From assembly GCA_003991915.1 (NCBI GenBank), contig RQTK01000173.1, forward strand, positions 1 to 64,000: a stretch of 64,000 nt of DNA, given 5' to 3'. The translations under genes and the position numbers were made by a program. This DNA comes from Elysia chlorotica. Its lineage: Eukaryota; Mollusca; Gastropoda; Plakobranchidae. Under the pieces are notes generated by a model. It had not been told where the DNA came from and ran no database searches. It saw nothing but the letters and a program-made list of their open reading frames with translations. Positions 45,721-57,959 of this stretch are shown piece by piece; the first letter of the stretch is position 1; each line of letters opens with the position of its first letter.

Positions 45721-46096
45721 ATTTAGTTTGCCTACCTGTTTATAAAATCACATCTGAGCGCATGAAAGATCTATAAAATAACTGTTGTGTTGATGAAGTA
45801 AGACACATTCCAATTCGAAAATAGAACTTTATTCTAGAGCTTGATCTATCCATTGTGGGAAATGATGGCAAGTCAGAAAATAAGGATAGACAGATCGCCG
45901 AAATCGGTTTTGTTTGGACGACTAAAATCAATAACAAACCACAGTGAATTGAAAGGCTATTGTTGATCATCCCGGTAGACTACTGATAGTTATCAAATTA
46001 AATAATAAATGTGTGCCCATTAAAAATTAATATAAACATCCCGTCTGATTTTTTTGACGCGCACCTCTTTTTCTAGGTTCATTTTATTAGACCTGG

Positions 46097-46347
46097 CTTG
46101 AGATGAGTTGGTTTTAACGTCCAACATCAGCACTATATAGACTTTATTGTGGACAGGCCCCAAGACGAACATCTGACAATTGTTTGTGCTGCCACAAACG
46201 AGATAGGGCGGGGATAACATAACTCCTGTCTCAGCCGGTCACATACTGACACCGACCCAACCAGTAGGGAACGCAACCGCCAGGATTCAAACTAAAGACT
46301 TTTTGCGTCGGAAGCCGATGTTCTACCCCAGGGCCACCGCACCCCCC
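46097..46347 (-). mobile_element. Full-length SINE, type-2 head, 12-bp target duplication
   Basis: On the minus strand: GGGGTGCGGTGGCCCTGGGG, TAGAACATCGGCTTCCGACG head, body with GGTCGGTGTCAGTATGTGAC and CCTATCTCGTTTGTGGCAGC, tail TTGGACGTTAAAACC. TATTAGACCTGG flanks both sides (46,085-46,096 and 46,348-46,359). Confidence 0.95.
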
Positions 46348-46502
46348 TATTAGACCTGGATGTGAGCCTCAACAAGACTGCCTGAAAATGTTAAGTTGTG
46401 AAAAGAAGACAGGTCCCGATTGAAATTAATAATATAGATCTAAACACGATTAACTACAGAATCTTCACGAACTGCGATTTAGACCAATAAGTTGTTACCG
46501 AG

Positions 46503-46739
46503 ATGAGTAGAAAATCGGAATCAAACCCGCCACTATTGTTTACTATCACTTTTAGTACTTGTGTCGAACTCGTAAGGGCTGCTTTACACCCCATTGTACA
46601 AAGTACCGAAAATGTGAAAATATTATTTAAAAGAACGTTAGAAAAAAAAAAGAAGGCATATAAAATTATGAAACCGCTTAAATCTTTGTCTATGTCTTTA
46701 CATAATTTACGAATAATCGAGGAATTTATAACTATATAA
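46503..46739 (+). CDS. Hypothetical small ORF, 78 codons, ATG-initiated
   Basis: Begins MSRKSESNPPLLFTITFS and is lysine-rich in the middle (FKRTLEKKKKAYKI), ending in a hydrophobic, helix-like stretch. No signal peptide or known domain is seen. It lies in the ~740-bp segment that interrupts repeat C copy 2, so it could belong to an inserted element. No evidence of expression or conservation is available, and it may be fortuitous. Confidence 0.2.
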   Translation: MSRKSESNPPLLFTITFSTCVELVRAALHPIVQSTENVKILFKRTLEKKKKAYKIMKPLKSLSMSLHNLRIIEEFITI

Positions 46740-46900
46740 GTGTCTGATTCAACTCAAGATGAACGTGAATCGAATTCCATGAAACCCTTTCGATCTTGGT
46801 CTTCATTTTCACTACACGTATTCACATAACACGGAAACTGCTAGACTGCAACCCACTGCATCATTATAGTTTATTTTCACATTAGCATTTTAATCGAGGT

Positions 46901-46921
46901 TCCGGCAATCATTGCCGGAAA
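46901..46921. repeat. 21-bp palindrome, TTCCGGCAAT inverted around one base
   Basis: TTCCGGCAAT and its reverse complement face each other with a single central base. CCGGCAATTG recurs nearby (about 47,068), so the area is enriched in CCGGCA words. No function is assigned. Confidence 0.6.
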
Positions 46922-47564
46922 GTCGGCTTTGAGTGCCGGCACTTGCTGGGTCGGAAATTGAGTCGGCAGTGGTTGAAAATCGACTCTAGATACTCGCGCA
47001 TATGGCAATGCACTTAAGCAGATTTTCTCTATCCACCCTCCCCTAATTTTATGATTGCCTGGAATCCGGCAATTGCCTGAAAACATCCATGTCTATTTTA
47101 TTTATTTTTAAAACCTTAGACGTAAGGTGATATTTAAGTCTACTTTTGCGATAAGTGCCGATGTAATATTGTCTAAAGGGTCGCATCAAGAATGCAAATA
47201 AAGTTACAATTTGAACAATCTAATGAAATATCCTAAGGAATTAATAACTTGAAATAGCGAGGTTTATAGGAATTGATATCGAAAGCATAAGGAGGTTAGT
47301 GACACATTCGTTTTGATTCAACAGTTCTTCTTGTATTGCATATAGAAGATCGCAAATCAGAACTTCAGGATTTAAAAAAAGAACGGTACTTCCGTTTTTA
47401 AAGGGAAAGCAGCGTCTCTTTTGTTTTTGCACTTTATCGTTTTTTTGACAACAGTAGTGCTGACCCGATTTCGCATTTTTTCCGGACGAAAACATAAATC
47501 CGCAGAAATCATTGCTGCCGTTGAAAACTGATCCCTGAAAAACAGTTATCTTTAATTCCACATT

Positions 47565-49440
47565 TTGAACTGCATAGGAACAATCTCCATGAGACAAATT
47601 ATAATTGATGCTAGATGTAAACCTTGTCTGTGCCAACCAAAACTGTAAAGTGCTCCAAAACCACCAATCTGTCTATTTGCCCACGTCTCTCAGCGGCTTT
47701 TGAAGTACTGCTACTAGTGCTACTAGTGAACTGTAGCATTAAATTGGATCTAGATCTACACCAAACCATCTTCTAGGGTAAATAAATAGATAAAAATTTT
47801 AGTTATTTAGAGTGTAGAGAAAGCTGCTTCAAATTATTTGGATAAACAATATCTATGATCTAGATCTATAGATTTGGGTTCAAGACAAGACACGATATTG
47901 CTTTAGAACTAGATAGCTGTGCTCCATTCCAACTTCTTACTTTTTCTTTTTGAAAGCTCAGAATTGAATATCCGTAGGGAAACAAGAGTTTGCAGATTAT
48001 TACAAACTGATGGTGGCTTGCATTACTTTAACACAGCACGTTGATAATCTTGTCATATTATCTTTCAAACCGTTTATTATGAATTTTCCTTTCTTGTTGC
48101 GAATTCGTTTTTGTTATGATTTCAGTAGGGCAGACATTTTTATAAACAATGCTAATATGCGCATGCTCATGTCGTTGATATCCGTTTAAGACAATTTCCG
48201 GGTCTATAATGCTTATTGACACGTAGTGACAAATAGGGCCTACGTACAACTTTCCACATTTTGGAATCGAAGCCTTTTGGAATACTAGCTGGGAAGTAAG
48301 ATGGACAAAACTAAAGTATTAGGCCTACAGCTAAATTTAAACTGTGCTGAACTCAAAATTGTGTATCTTCAGGATCTATAACTTAAGGAACTTAATATGT
48401 TTGCTTGAAGATGTTGCATCAAATTAAAGTAGGCTCAATAGTTTATAATCATAATTAATAATTAGGCCTTCGTAATAATTAACCAAGCGTTCTAAGAAAA
48501 CGGTGCACTGTGTGCATTAAAATTTGCGCACGCGCTTAGAAAATAAAAAGAATCAATATTTACAGCACTTTCGATTTGTTTGTTTTTCTAGGAAGGAAGG
48601 GGAGGAAGCATTATTTGTTGTATCTGTTAGTTTTTTTATAAACATTTTTTAGTTTGATTAATTCGTTAATTTTCGTTAAAAATTTGATCAGGCGTTTGAT
48701 GTTATTTTTTTTATGACTCAAAAATTCTCTGGCCCATTTGTAATTTTACTGTAAAATTTGGGATTTTAGGGTGGAGCGGTTTGGATTTGATCGCATGTCT
48801 AAGTTTGAGACGAAGATATCTAGATGAAGTTTCGCAGAACACAAACACAATATAAAACTCATCCAAAAAATGTACACGTTCAAGACAAAATAACATTTCC
48901 TTTTCCGTGGCAACAAGCTAAAAAGGCGTTCAAGATTGATATTTTTCCTAATCCATACAAATAAATTGACGCGCATGAGACCTACCCTGTTCCACCAAAA
49001 TATAATCAATACTTAACTCGACGTCGTATTGCATAAACCAAGCATATCATATTTTTTCGGAAAGAAAATGGATACTCTTTGTACACTTTCTTGTACTTCT
49101 GCGAATTCCATTATTCTGAGTTTTGGATAGGGCACCACCCTATTGTTCCCTCAGGGGAACCAAGGAGGCGCTAAACCCCCCGAGAGGGAGGGAGGGAGAG
49201 GAGAGAGAGAGAGAGAGATTTGAGAATTAGCGATTGCATCGAAATTTTACTCTGATTAATTGAACTGGTCAGACTGATGGATAGGCATAATCTAATCTTG
49301 ATGGATCTAGATCAAGATTCCTCAGTCTTATTTAAAAAAAATTAGTAGCCTAAACGTGTAGATCTAACACTTTTGTATCCCTTCATTCTCTCCCATCTCT
49401 ATAGATCTATACTTGGCTCAGTCTGTTGAAACTTCTGTTT
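47565..49440. other. No gene seen
   Basis: AT-rich, with TCTAGATC-type patches near 47,750 and 47,860 and a (GA)n run at 49,188-49,217. Open frames of 60-87 codons on the minus strand (48,058-49,009) overlap each other and resemble nothing known. Confidence 0.45.
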
Positions 49441-49442
49441 TA

Positions 49443-49505
49443 GGCCCGTCCACAATATAGCCCATATATGCTGCTGTTGGACGTCAAACCAACCCAACCC
49501 AACCC
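49443..49505 (+). mobile_element. SINE 3' fragment
   Basis: GGCCCGTCCACAATATAGCC and GCTGCTGTTGGACGTCAAAC followed by CAACCCAACC match the 3' end of the shared SINE body. The insertion is strongly 5'-truncated. Confidence 0.8.
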
Positions 49506-49795
49506 CTTTTAAGTTTCATTTTTTTTAATTTAAATCAAATGCATTTACAAATTCGTTTAATTGTATTTCCGAGCGGTTTAATTTTTATCATCCCGTCTGA
49601 ATGCTATGTCTATGAGTTTTGTGAATCCGTGTCAGTGACCAAAACATAAATTTCAAACTCTTGCTTATTACTCTTAATCACCGGCACTTGTAACACTAAT
49701 TGTCAATGTTCTTTTGGTTAAGAACTATCATAAACTTTAGTAGAATGCAATACAAAACAAACTATTTTAAATTCAAGGTATTCACTCTAAAGTTC
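49506..49795. other. No gene seen
   Basis: Short AT-rich gap between a SINE tail and the gypsy-like fossil. Confidence 0.4.
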
Positions 49796-49799
49796 AACA

Positions 49800-51750
49800 A
49801 TTTATGAAGTATAACGAGATGACGTCTTGACTTGACGTCCACACCACGTTGTCTTCACCATCGTTTGAGGTATTGCAGTGTCAGTCTGCTTGGGCTGAGG
49901 CTGACTGTGTATATGATCAGGGTTGCCTGGCCTTTGGTGCGTTCGCGAGTCTGTTCCTGAAGGGTCAGTGGATCTTGATGTCTGTCTCATAGGCCTACAT
50001 GCTGCACGGGACCTTGAACTTCAGTGGAGTAGTTGGTGTGAGATCGTGATACTTCTCCTCAGTTTGCAGCAAATTTTGTCAGTTGCGCCAAAGCGTTGCG
50101 TTGATGAAGTAAGACCGCGGAGGTGAAGCCTTGGAAATTACTTGGGCTGGCTCCCAAACTCCACTGTGCCAATATCTCACCCAATCGCCATCCCGCGATG
50201 TTGACACTCTTTCCCGTTGCTCTTATTGAGGTTCTCAGTCAAATTCCCCATCTTTGTGATAGGGAGGAGTGTTCAGATTCTTCGCCCCATCAGCAACTCT
50301 GTTGAAGATTTTTATTCAAATTCCGTTTGAATTACTTTTGGGTGTTGATCTGTAGTTCATAAGACTAAGAGCAAGATTTGGGTCTTGTTTGCTCTCTATG
50401 GCTTTCTTGTATATATCCTCTTCACAGTCTACGTTCCTTTCAATAAATTCGTTTGAGTGCGGAAAGTTTGGACTAGTTGTTATGTGTTCAAAGGTCCATT
50501 TTTGTGTAAAGATTTTGAAGGCTCTTGGTGAGAATTGAGACTATCTGAAGATTGGCAAAAATTTGGCACTCCATGTCTGGCGAATGCAGTTTTCATGTGC
50601 TTGTTACATCTTCACGTGTGGTCGACTTCAATTTGAATACTTCAAAGAACTTTGAGTAATACTAATAGCCACAAATCAACAGAAAATCTTTTCCATTGAA
50701 TTGAAACAGATCACTAGCAATCTTAGTCCATGGTTCATTAGGTACATTGTGTTCCTGTAAGTGCACGGTTCTCCCGCTTGTGCGTTTCTGTGTCTTTGAC
50801 AGATACCGCAGCTGCTGACTTTTTTCAGCAATATCTCTTATCATTCCTTGCCAAATAGCAGTTTTGGCTCTGTTCTGTAATAGCTATATTCCAAGGAGTC
50901 CCTCATGCATTATGTCTAGCATCTCTTGCTTCATTAGCTGATCGCCTTTCAAAATAGACCATCTCAATGATCACATTCTGTAATGTCTTCTCGAACAGTC
51001 CAAAACTGTTTAATTTCTCTTGGAACCGTTCTGGTTGTTTCTGGCCATTCCTTTCTCCGTACTTTGAGTTTCCTCAAAGCCACGTCTTTTTCTTGTTTTT
51101 TCTCTAATTTCTTTAATTTTCTTCGGTGTAGCATGAAGTGTTTTAATCACAGAATTTACAAAAGCTTGCACAATTTCTTTTTCTGGAATATCAGGCTTTA
51201 AGAGTTTTATTGTTTTTGTTGCTCTCGACAACGTGTCTGGCAGTACTTGTTCTGTCCCTTTCTTGTAGATAACTTCAAGATCATACATAATTGCATTCTC
51301 AACAGAAATCTATGAATTCTTGCTGGGCATTTATTAAATGGTTTCTTAGTTATGGCCACTATAGGCTTGTGGCCTGTCATTACTTTGACCTTCTTTCCAT
51401 ACACATACTGATGGAAACGTTCTAGTGCAAACACGATTGCCAGGGTCTCCTTTTCGATCTGCGCGTAACGTTGCTTTTAGACTCCTTGATGCATAGGCGA
51501 CAGGCCTATCACATTGCAACAACACAGCCCTAATTCACATTTGCTTGCACCCCATTCTGCTGTAACTGGTTTCTGCACATAACACAATTTCGAAGTTGGA
51601 CTTGATGTAAGCGTTTCTTTTAGCGTCTGTATGGCTGTAACATGTTTGGACAACTACAGCCACTCCCTGTATTTCTCTAGCAGTTCTCTGAGTGGTGCTG
51701 TCTTTTGTGACACCTCTGTGGGATGAATTTCATCAAGTCGGTTACCATGC
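49800..51750 (-). mobile_element. Ty3/gypsy pol fossil (RNase H to integrase)
   Basis: Minus-strand remains of a Ty3/gypsy polyprotein in the expected order. The RNase H region lies near 51,430-51,210 (FALERFHQYVYGKKVKVMTG-like and a DTLSRA-type end). The start of the integrase region lies near 50,840-50,660, and a C-terminal tail near 49,990-49,800. The copy is broken in several places and gag, protease and most of the RT were not recognised. No terminal repeats were found, so its ends and age are uncertain; it looks moderately old. Confidence 0.8.
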
Positions 51751-51774
51751 CAATAAATCTCTGTTGTAGGCTAT

Positions 51775-51935
51775 GAGGAGGAGGGTAGGGATGAGGAGGA
51801 GATGGTGGAGGAGGTTGGGATGAGGAGGAGGATGGGGAGGAGGAGATGAAGCGTGGCAGTGGGGAGGACTGGAGTGAGAAGGACAGGGAGGAAGGGATGA
51901 AGGATGGGAGTGAGGAGGAGAAGTAGAAGGTTGTT
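51775..51935 (+). repeat. GAG/GGA-rich low-complexity tract
   Basis: Purine-rich sequence built of GAGGAGGA and GGGATGAGGAGG words. Pro/Ser/His-rich frames on the minus strand are by-products. Confidence 0.8.
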
Positions 51936-51960
51936 TTATTGTTTGTTTGTACTTCAAAAG

Positions 51961-52135
51961 CTATATTGTGGACGGACCCAAGGCAAATGCCTGACAAGTT
52001 TATGGGCTGCCACACACAAGACCGTGTGGTGACACCTGAACTTATGTCTCCGTTGGTCACAGTAGACTGACACCGACCTAACCAGTAGGGAACGAAATCG
52101 GATAAATATGTTTTTGCCGGACAGCAGCTGCAATA
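51961..52135 (-). mobile_element. SINE, truncated body and degraded head
   Basis: On the minus strand, GTTCCCTACTGGTTAGGTCG, GTGTCAGTCTACTGTGACC and the GTCCGTCCACAATATAGC end match the shared SINE body. The head (toward 52,135) is weak. Confidence 0.8.
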
Positions 52136-52380
52136 GCATTAGTATTAATTATAGTGTCCGAATAAATTATACACACTTTGAGATGTAGCGTTAGTTACAG
52201 ATCTTGTAACATGTAAAAAGAAACCAGTTTACATACTATCTAATAATACACTCTATCCAGTTCATAATTAATTAATGTCTCTTTGAATTGTAACACACTG
52301 GCCAGTCTCTTGTTTCGACCTTACAAAAAAAAAAAAAACCCACCGTAGTCGAAAAAGACCACATGTCTATTATATAACCA
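52136..52380. other. No gene seen
   Basis: Short AT-rich gap preceding the palindrome array. Confidence 0.4.
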
Positions 52381-52385
52381 AGTAT

Positions 52386-52790
52386 GATTATTCTCACCCT
52401 GGGGATGAGAATAACCAAAAGGCCGCATAAATTGTATTCTCACCCTCACACTCAGGGGGTGAGAATAACCAAAAGGCTCCCCTCCTGGGTGCAGCTATTC
52501 TCACCCCGGGTGAGAATAACCGACTGTGATTATAGCTTAACCAAAAGACTGCCCAACTTTTAATCTCACCCACTAGGTTTTGCGGAGGAAAAAAACCCCA
52601 ACATATTTGAATTCTGTCTAAAGGCGTAAAATCGAGGGAGGGGGTGGGTGAGAATAAATTTTTGGAAGGGTTTTCACAATTCGCACCCGCACGAATAACC
52701 AAGTTTAGTTATTCTCACCCCGCATGGGAGTAGGAGGTGAGAATAACTAGACTTGGTTATTCGCACCCCGGAGTTGAGAATAATCACACC
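52386..52790. repeat. Array of GGTTATTCTCACCC palindromic modules
   Basis: The motif TTATTCTCACCCC and its reverse complement GGGGTGAGAATAA occur repeatedly as facing pairs: about 52,386-52,417, 52,436-52,472, 52,494-52,521 (near-perfect palindrome CTATTCTCACCCCGGGTGAG), 52,710-52,749 and 52,756-52,786. Half-modules lie near 52,565 and 52,645. Spacers share AACCAAAAGGCxxC. The minus-strand frame here is built of repeating AFWLFSP units and is a by-product. The structure resembles nested or tandem hairpin inserts. Confidence 0.8.
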
Positions 52791-52939
52791 GTAAGCTTAT
52801 TGGAAATCTATGAGGACCACAGATATATAAATAGCAATAGATCACTGAGCAAAATGGCAACCCCTCTTCGCGGCATATCAGCGCGCGTAACTGTGGGTCG
52901 GAGAAGGTGGGCGGTATGAAAAAAAAAAAAGGGGGGGTG

Positions 52940-53024
52940 GCAGGAACTACCGATTACGAATCCAGTGCAATAGATTAATAATAGGAAAATACTGACACTT
53001 TTAAATGGCGATTTTTATAAGTAT
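52940..53024 (+). repeat. Microsatellite-anchored repeat D, copy 2
   Basis: GGAACTACCGATT, GCAATAGATTAATA, TACTGACACTTTT and TGGCGATTTTTATAAGTAT match 14,285-14,413, and both run directly into trinucleotide repeats. Confidence 0.65.
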
Positions 53025-53063
53025 GTTCTTCTTCTTCTTCTTCTTCATCATCATCATAATCAC

Positions 53064-53133
<70 letters not shown>

Positions 53134-53151
53134 GTCATTATTATGATTATT

Positions 53152-53183
<32 letters not shown>

Positions 53184-53210
53184 TTATTATTATTATTATT
53201 ATTATTATGT
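53025..53210 (+). repeat. (TTC)n-(ATC)n-(ATT)n compound microsatellite
   Basis: About 20 bp of TTC, then ~140 bp of ATC with a few interruptions, then ATT. The poly-Asp, poly-Met and poly-Ile frames here are only the repeat. Confidence 0.95.
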
Positions 53211-53407
53211 GAGCAACTTGCACTAAAACATACGGTACACGGTCAGTAGCACCAGTTGGAAAGTACCAGAGAAGAAAAAAAAAGCAACAAATACATAAGG
53301 GGAAAAGGAAGAAGAATATTATATATATATATATTATGTCTGTGTGTGTGTATTGTCATACCTTGACATTACGGCCATTATATACACATTACGGCTAACA
53401 AGGACAG

Positions 53408-53450
53408 CATAAATCCGCGAGCTACACCAAACTAGGCCGAGCGTTGGTCG
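53408..53450 (+). repeat. Dispersed repeat B, 5' scrap
   Basis: GAGCTACACCAAACTAGGCC and GAGCGTTGGTCGG match the left end of the repeats at 5,088 and 20,083. Similarity stops after about 35-40 bp, which suggests this is a true element terminus. Confidence 0.55.
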
Positions 53451-55750
53451 GTCTGGTTGATTACATACGCAGATGTGCTTATCATGCGATACGCAGTCAC
53501 AGATTGATTTCTATTAATAGCAATCTGTGTGTGCGACTTCCATAGATATTAATAAATAAGTTATAAAGTCTTTGGCGACTTCCAGCCCCACTTTTCTCTA
53601 CCTAGTAAAATTCAAGTTCCGCCGCGCTGTGACGTCACTGAGCAATATAGTGGTAGTTAGACATCTGTGGCGAGGACACATTTTTCTGTGTTCCTCGTCT
53701 CCATAAACTGTCATTAACTGTAAGCTCAGACATCGATTAAATTATTATCACTATCAGTATGGTAGTACATATAATAGGTCTAGTAGGCCTATGATGACTC
53801 AGATGAGTATGATGGTTATGATCTATCCAGTCGATAACGAAACAAAAGACAATACGACGTACAAGTGAAATCTGCAAGAGGTATAAAACGAACTGTCGTG
53901 AACAAAAGTACAATGGTTGGTGTCCAAATCTTGGCATGCCCAAATCTTTATTGCAGTTTTTCACTTAAAATGACACTGTATAAAACACCAGGCATGCAGT
54001 GGTACGATAACGGTACCCAAGAAATCTGCGACAGGTTGCAAGCTTTTCCACTCCAGTAAATTTTACCAAAATTCACTCATGCAGACTTAGATTTGAAAGT
54101 ATTTGCGCCCACCCGTGCAAATGTTTTGCCCATGTTGATGAAAATTTCCCCGATGTTCAAAGTATGGGATAATGAATAAATCATGTTTCCCAAACATACC
54201 GTACATTTATAACAAGATCAATGACTTTTCAAAACAGAATACCATGCCCCATGCTGGAATCTGATACACGTAGTATGAATTCAGCAAGTTTCTAGAGATA
54301 ATCTCAATGAGAAACACATTTTTTAAACCCAAATTTTCCACGAAGTCACGCATATTATCTGATGTAAAAACTTATATGAATATAAATGGAGGACCACAAA
54401 CAGCAACATATTATGAGTCCAGTCCTTTGTAGATATTGATGTATGAAACAAAATTGCAGCGTGGAAAAATTTAAGAAAAATCACACCAGGCGGCAAACAA
54501 ACTAGACAGAATCAGATTTAGAAGTATTGGAGATACCCACTTATGTGATCAAATGGAACCCACAAGGTGTGAGAGGAGTATCATTGGTAGGGTACTTGTA
54601 TAAGATTACGAAGCATTTTTAGAGAAAAATTAAAAAAGGTACTGAATATTGCTACACCTGAAATGAGGTCGCAAAGATCTCTCAGGATAGTATTTCTGGA
54701 AATCTCTGGGTTGTACATAACTTGTTTAGGAACATGACTATGATACATTTTGTATTCCATGGTTGAACCTAAACCTTCTTGGAAGGAACAAACGAATCTT
54801 TTACTGTCTACATCTAGACCACCAAACCCCATAATTATTCAACCTGTGTACGGTAAACTTGGTTTTGGATCTACATGTATTTATAATCAAAATGCCGAAA
54901 AAGTTTTACATGTATTTAGCATTCAAGTATCTCAAAATCTCCTTCAGGTGCTACCGTACCATGATGGCCACCAAAGTCTAACCTCAGCACTACCACACAG
55001 CCCAAAAGAAGCAGTCCAAACTTCAATCTTTACTTAATTATGAAGGCTGTTAGTGTTAAAAAATGACATAGTGCGCTCATGGAGATGGCATGGTTTATTT
55101 ACCCAGATCCCAAATCCTAGTAACAATACAAAATTAATATAAGAATATATCATAGGCTTCTAACACCTTTCGTTCAGGTATGGGTTCATACTATGAAAAT
55201 TGAAAGGATGAGGTACATATTGAAATTACATTAATTAAAACAGCTGTATTTTTCAGTATAATATCCCCACTACATACTAAGCCCTAAACTGAAAACTAAT
55301 AATTAATATGATTTACTTTTTTTCATACAATTTTCAAGCAACTATTTATTGGCATGGTCATATTTGGGGAGGAATTGAAATACATGTACCACTACAATAT
55401 ATAGAAATATATTTATTGCTACCAATGTTTGTATAAAAAAAAAAAGACCTTTTTTATACCCTCTAAAAATGTTGACCTGCTTCTATTTGTTGTATCTTCT
55501 TGCTTGGAATGTTATAAATAATAATAATCTGCACTATTATATCTCTTACTATCTAGGCAAGACAATAAAAGTTCTCTTCAAAACAAGATCATCAGTTTTC
55601 CAAGAGTAATCCAAGTACTGCAGCTCAAGTGTGTGGAATTCCTTTTCATGAACTGGAGTTGGTGTTAGAGGATAGTTGGCATCATAGGAACCGGACAACA
55701 ACGTTTACTTGACTACTCAATCTTGATCTTGAAATTCAAAGCAACCCGAC
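53451..55750. other. No confident gene
   Basis: Mixed noncoding sequence upstream of C1orf53. An 83-codon minus-strand frame (54,581-54,832, MGFGGLDVDSKRFVCSFQEG...) and a 95-codon plus-strand frame over the same place are unrecognised and could be old transposon. No promoter motif was distinguished. Confidence 0.45.
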
Positions 55751-55780
55751 TTTTTGAAACTTTGCCTGGCTAGTAATGAT

Positions 55781-57631
<1,851 letters not shown>

Positions 57632-57932
57632 ATGAGGCTAAATCTGAGTACTAAGTGGTTTGTACATGATGTGATATAAATTGTATTTGTTTTATTGACC
57701 AATGAATTGAATGCAGCTGACTTTACACTGAAATAATTCTAAGTGAGCATGCTATGCTTTGGAATACATTCTTCTTATGTTGAAAAAAAAAAAAAGACCA
57801 TTTCATCGTCTGGCTTGTTTATAAAAAAAATGTTTGATGTTAAACGTTATATTTATATATATTATGTACATGTATAGTGCAATAAGCCAACAAATGTCCA
57901 AATCTTTGTTAAAAACATTTTGACCTACTGGC

Positions 57933-57938
57933 TATTAA
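57933..57938 (+). promoter_or_regulatory. Candidate poly(A) signal of C1orf53
   Basis: ATTAAA about 300 nt after the stop, followed by TTTTTGTTTGTATGTCACTC, a GU-rich context. No AATAAA closer to the stop stands out. Confidence 0.4.
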
Positions 57939-57959
57939 ACATTTTTGTTTGTATGTCAC

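Larger units (their letters stand above)
45725..47560 (+). repeat. Repeat C, copy 2 (interrupted)
   Basis: Second copy of the 36.4-37.5 kb repeat. 45,725-46,096 matches its first third. After a SINE and about 740 bp of other sequence the match resumes at about 47,100-47,560 with CTACTTTTGCGATAAGTGCC and GGAATTGATATCGAAAGCAT. The two copies carry different SINE insertions at different points, so both insertions came after the copies separated. Confidence 0.72.

Noticed and set aside
51677-52060. Ser/Pro-rich minus-strand frame of 127 codons
   Set aside because: It covers a GAG-rich tract joined to a SINE; composition explains it.
52394-52702. 102-codon minus-strand frame with repeating AFWLFSP units
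   Set aside because: The peptide repeat is the direct translation of the palindrome array; there is no independent evidence of coding.
53001-53226. Poly-Asp, poly-Met and poly-Ile proteins on both strands
   Set aside because: They are six-frame readings of a compound ATC/TTC/ATT microsatellite.
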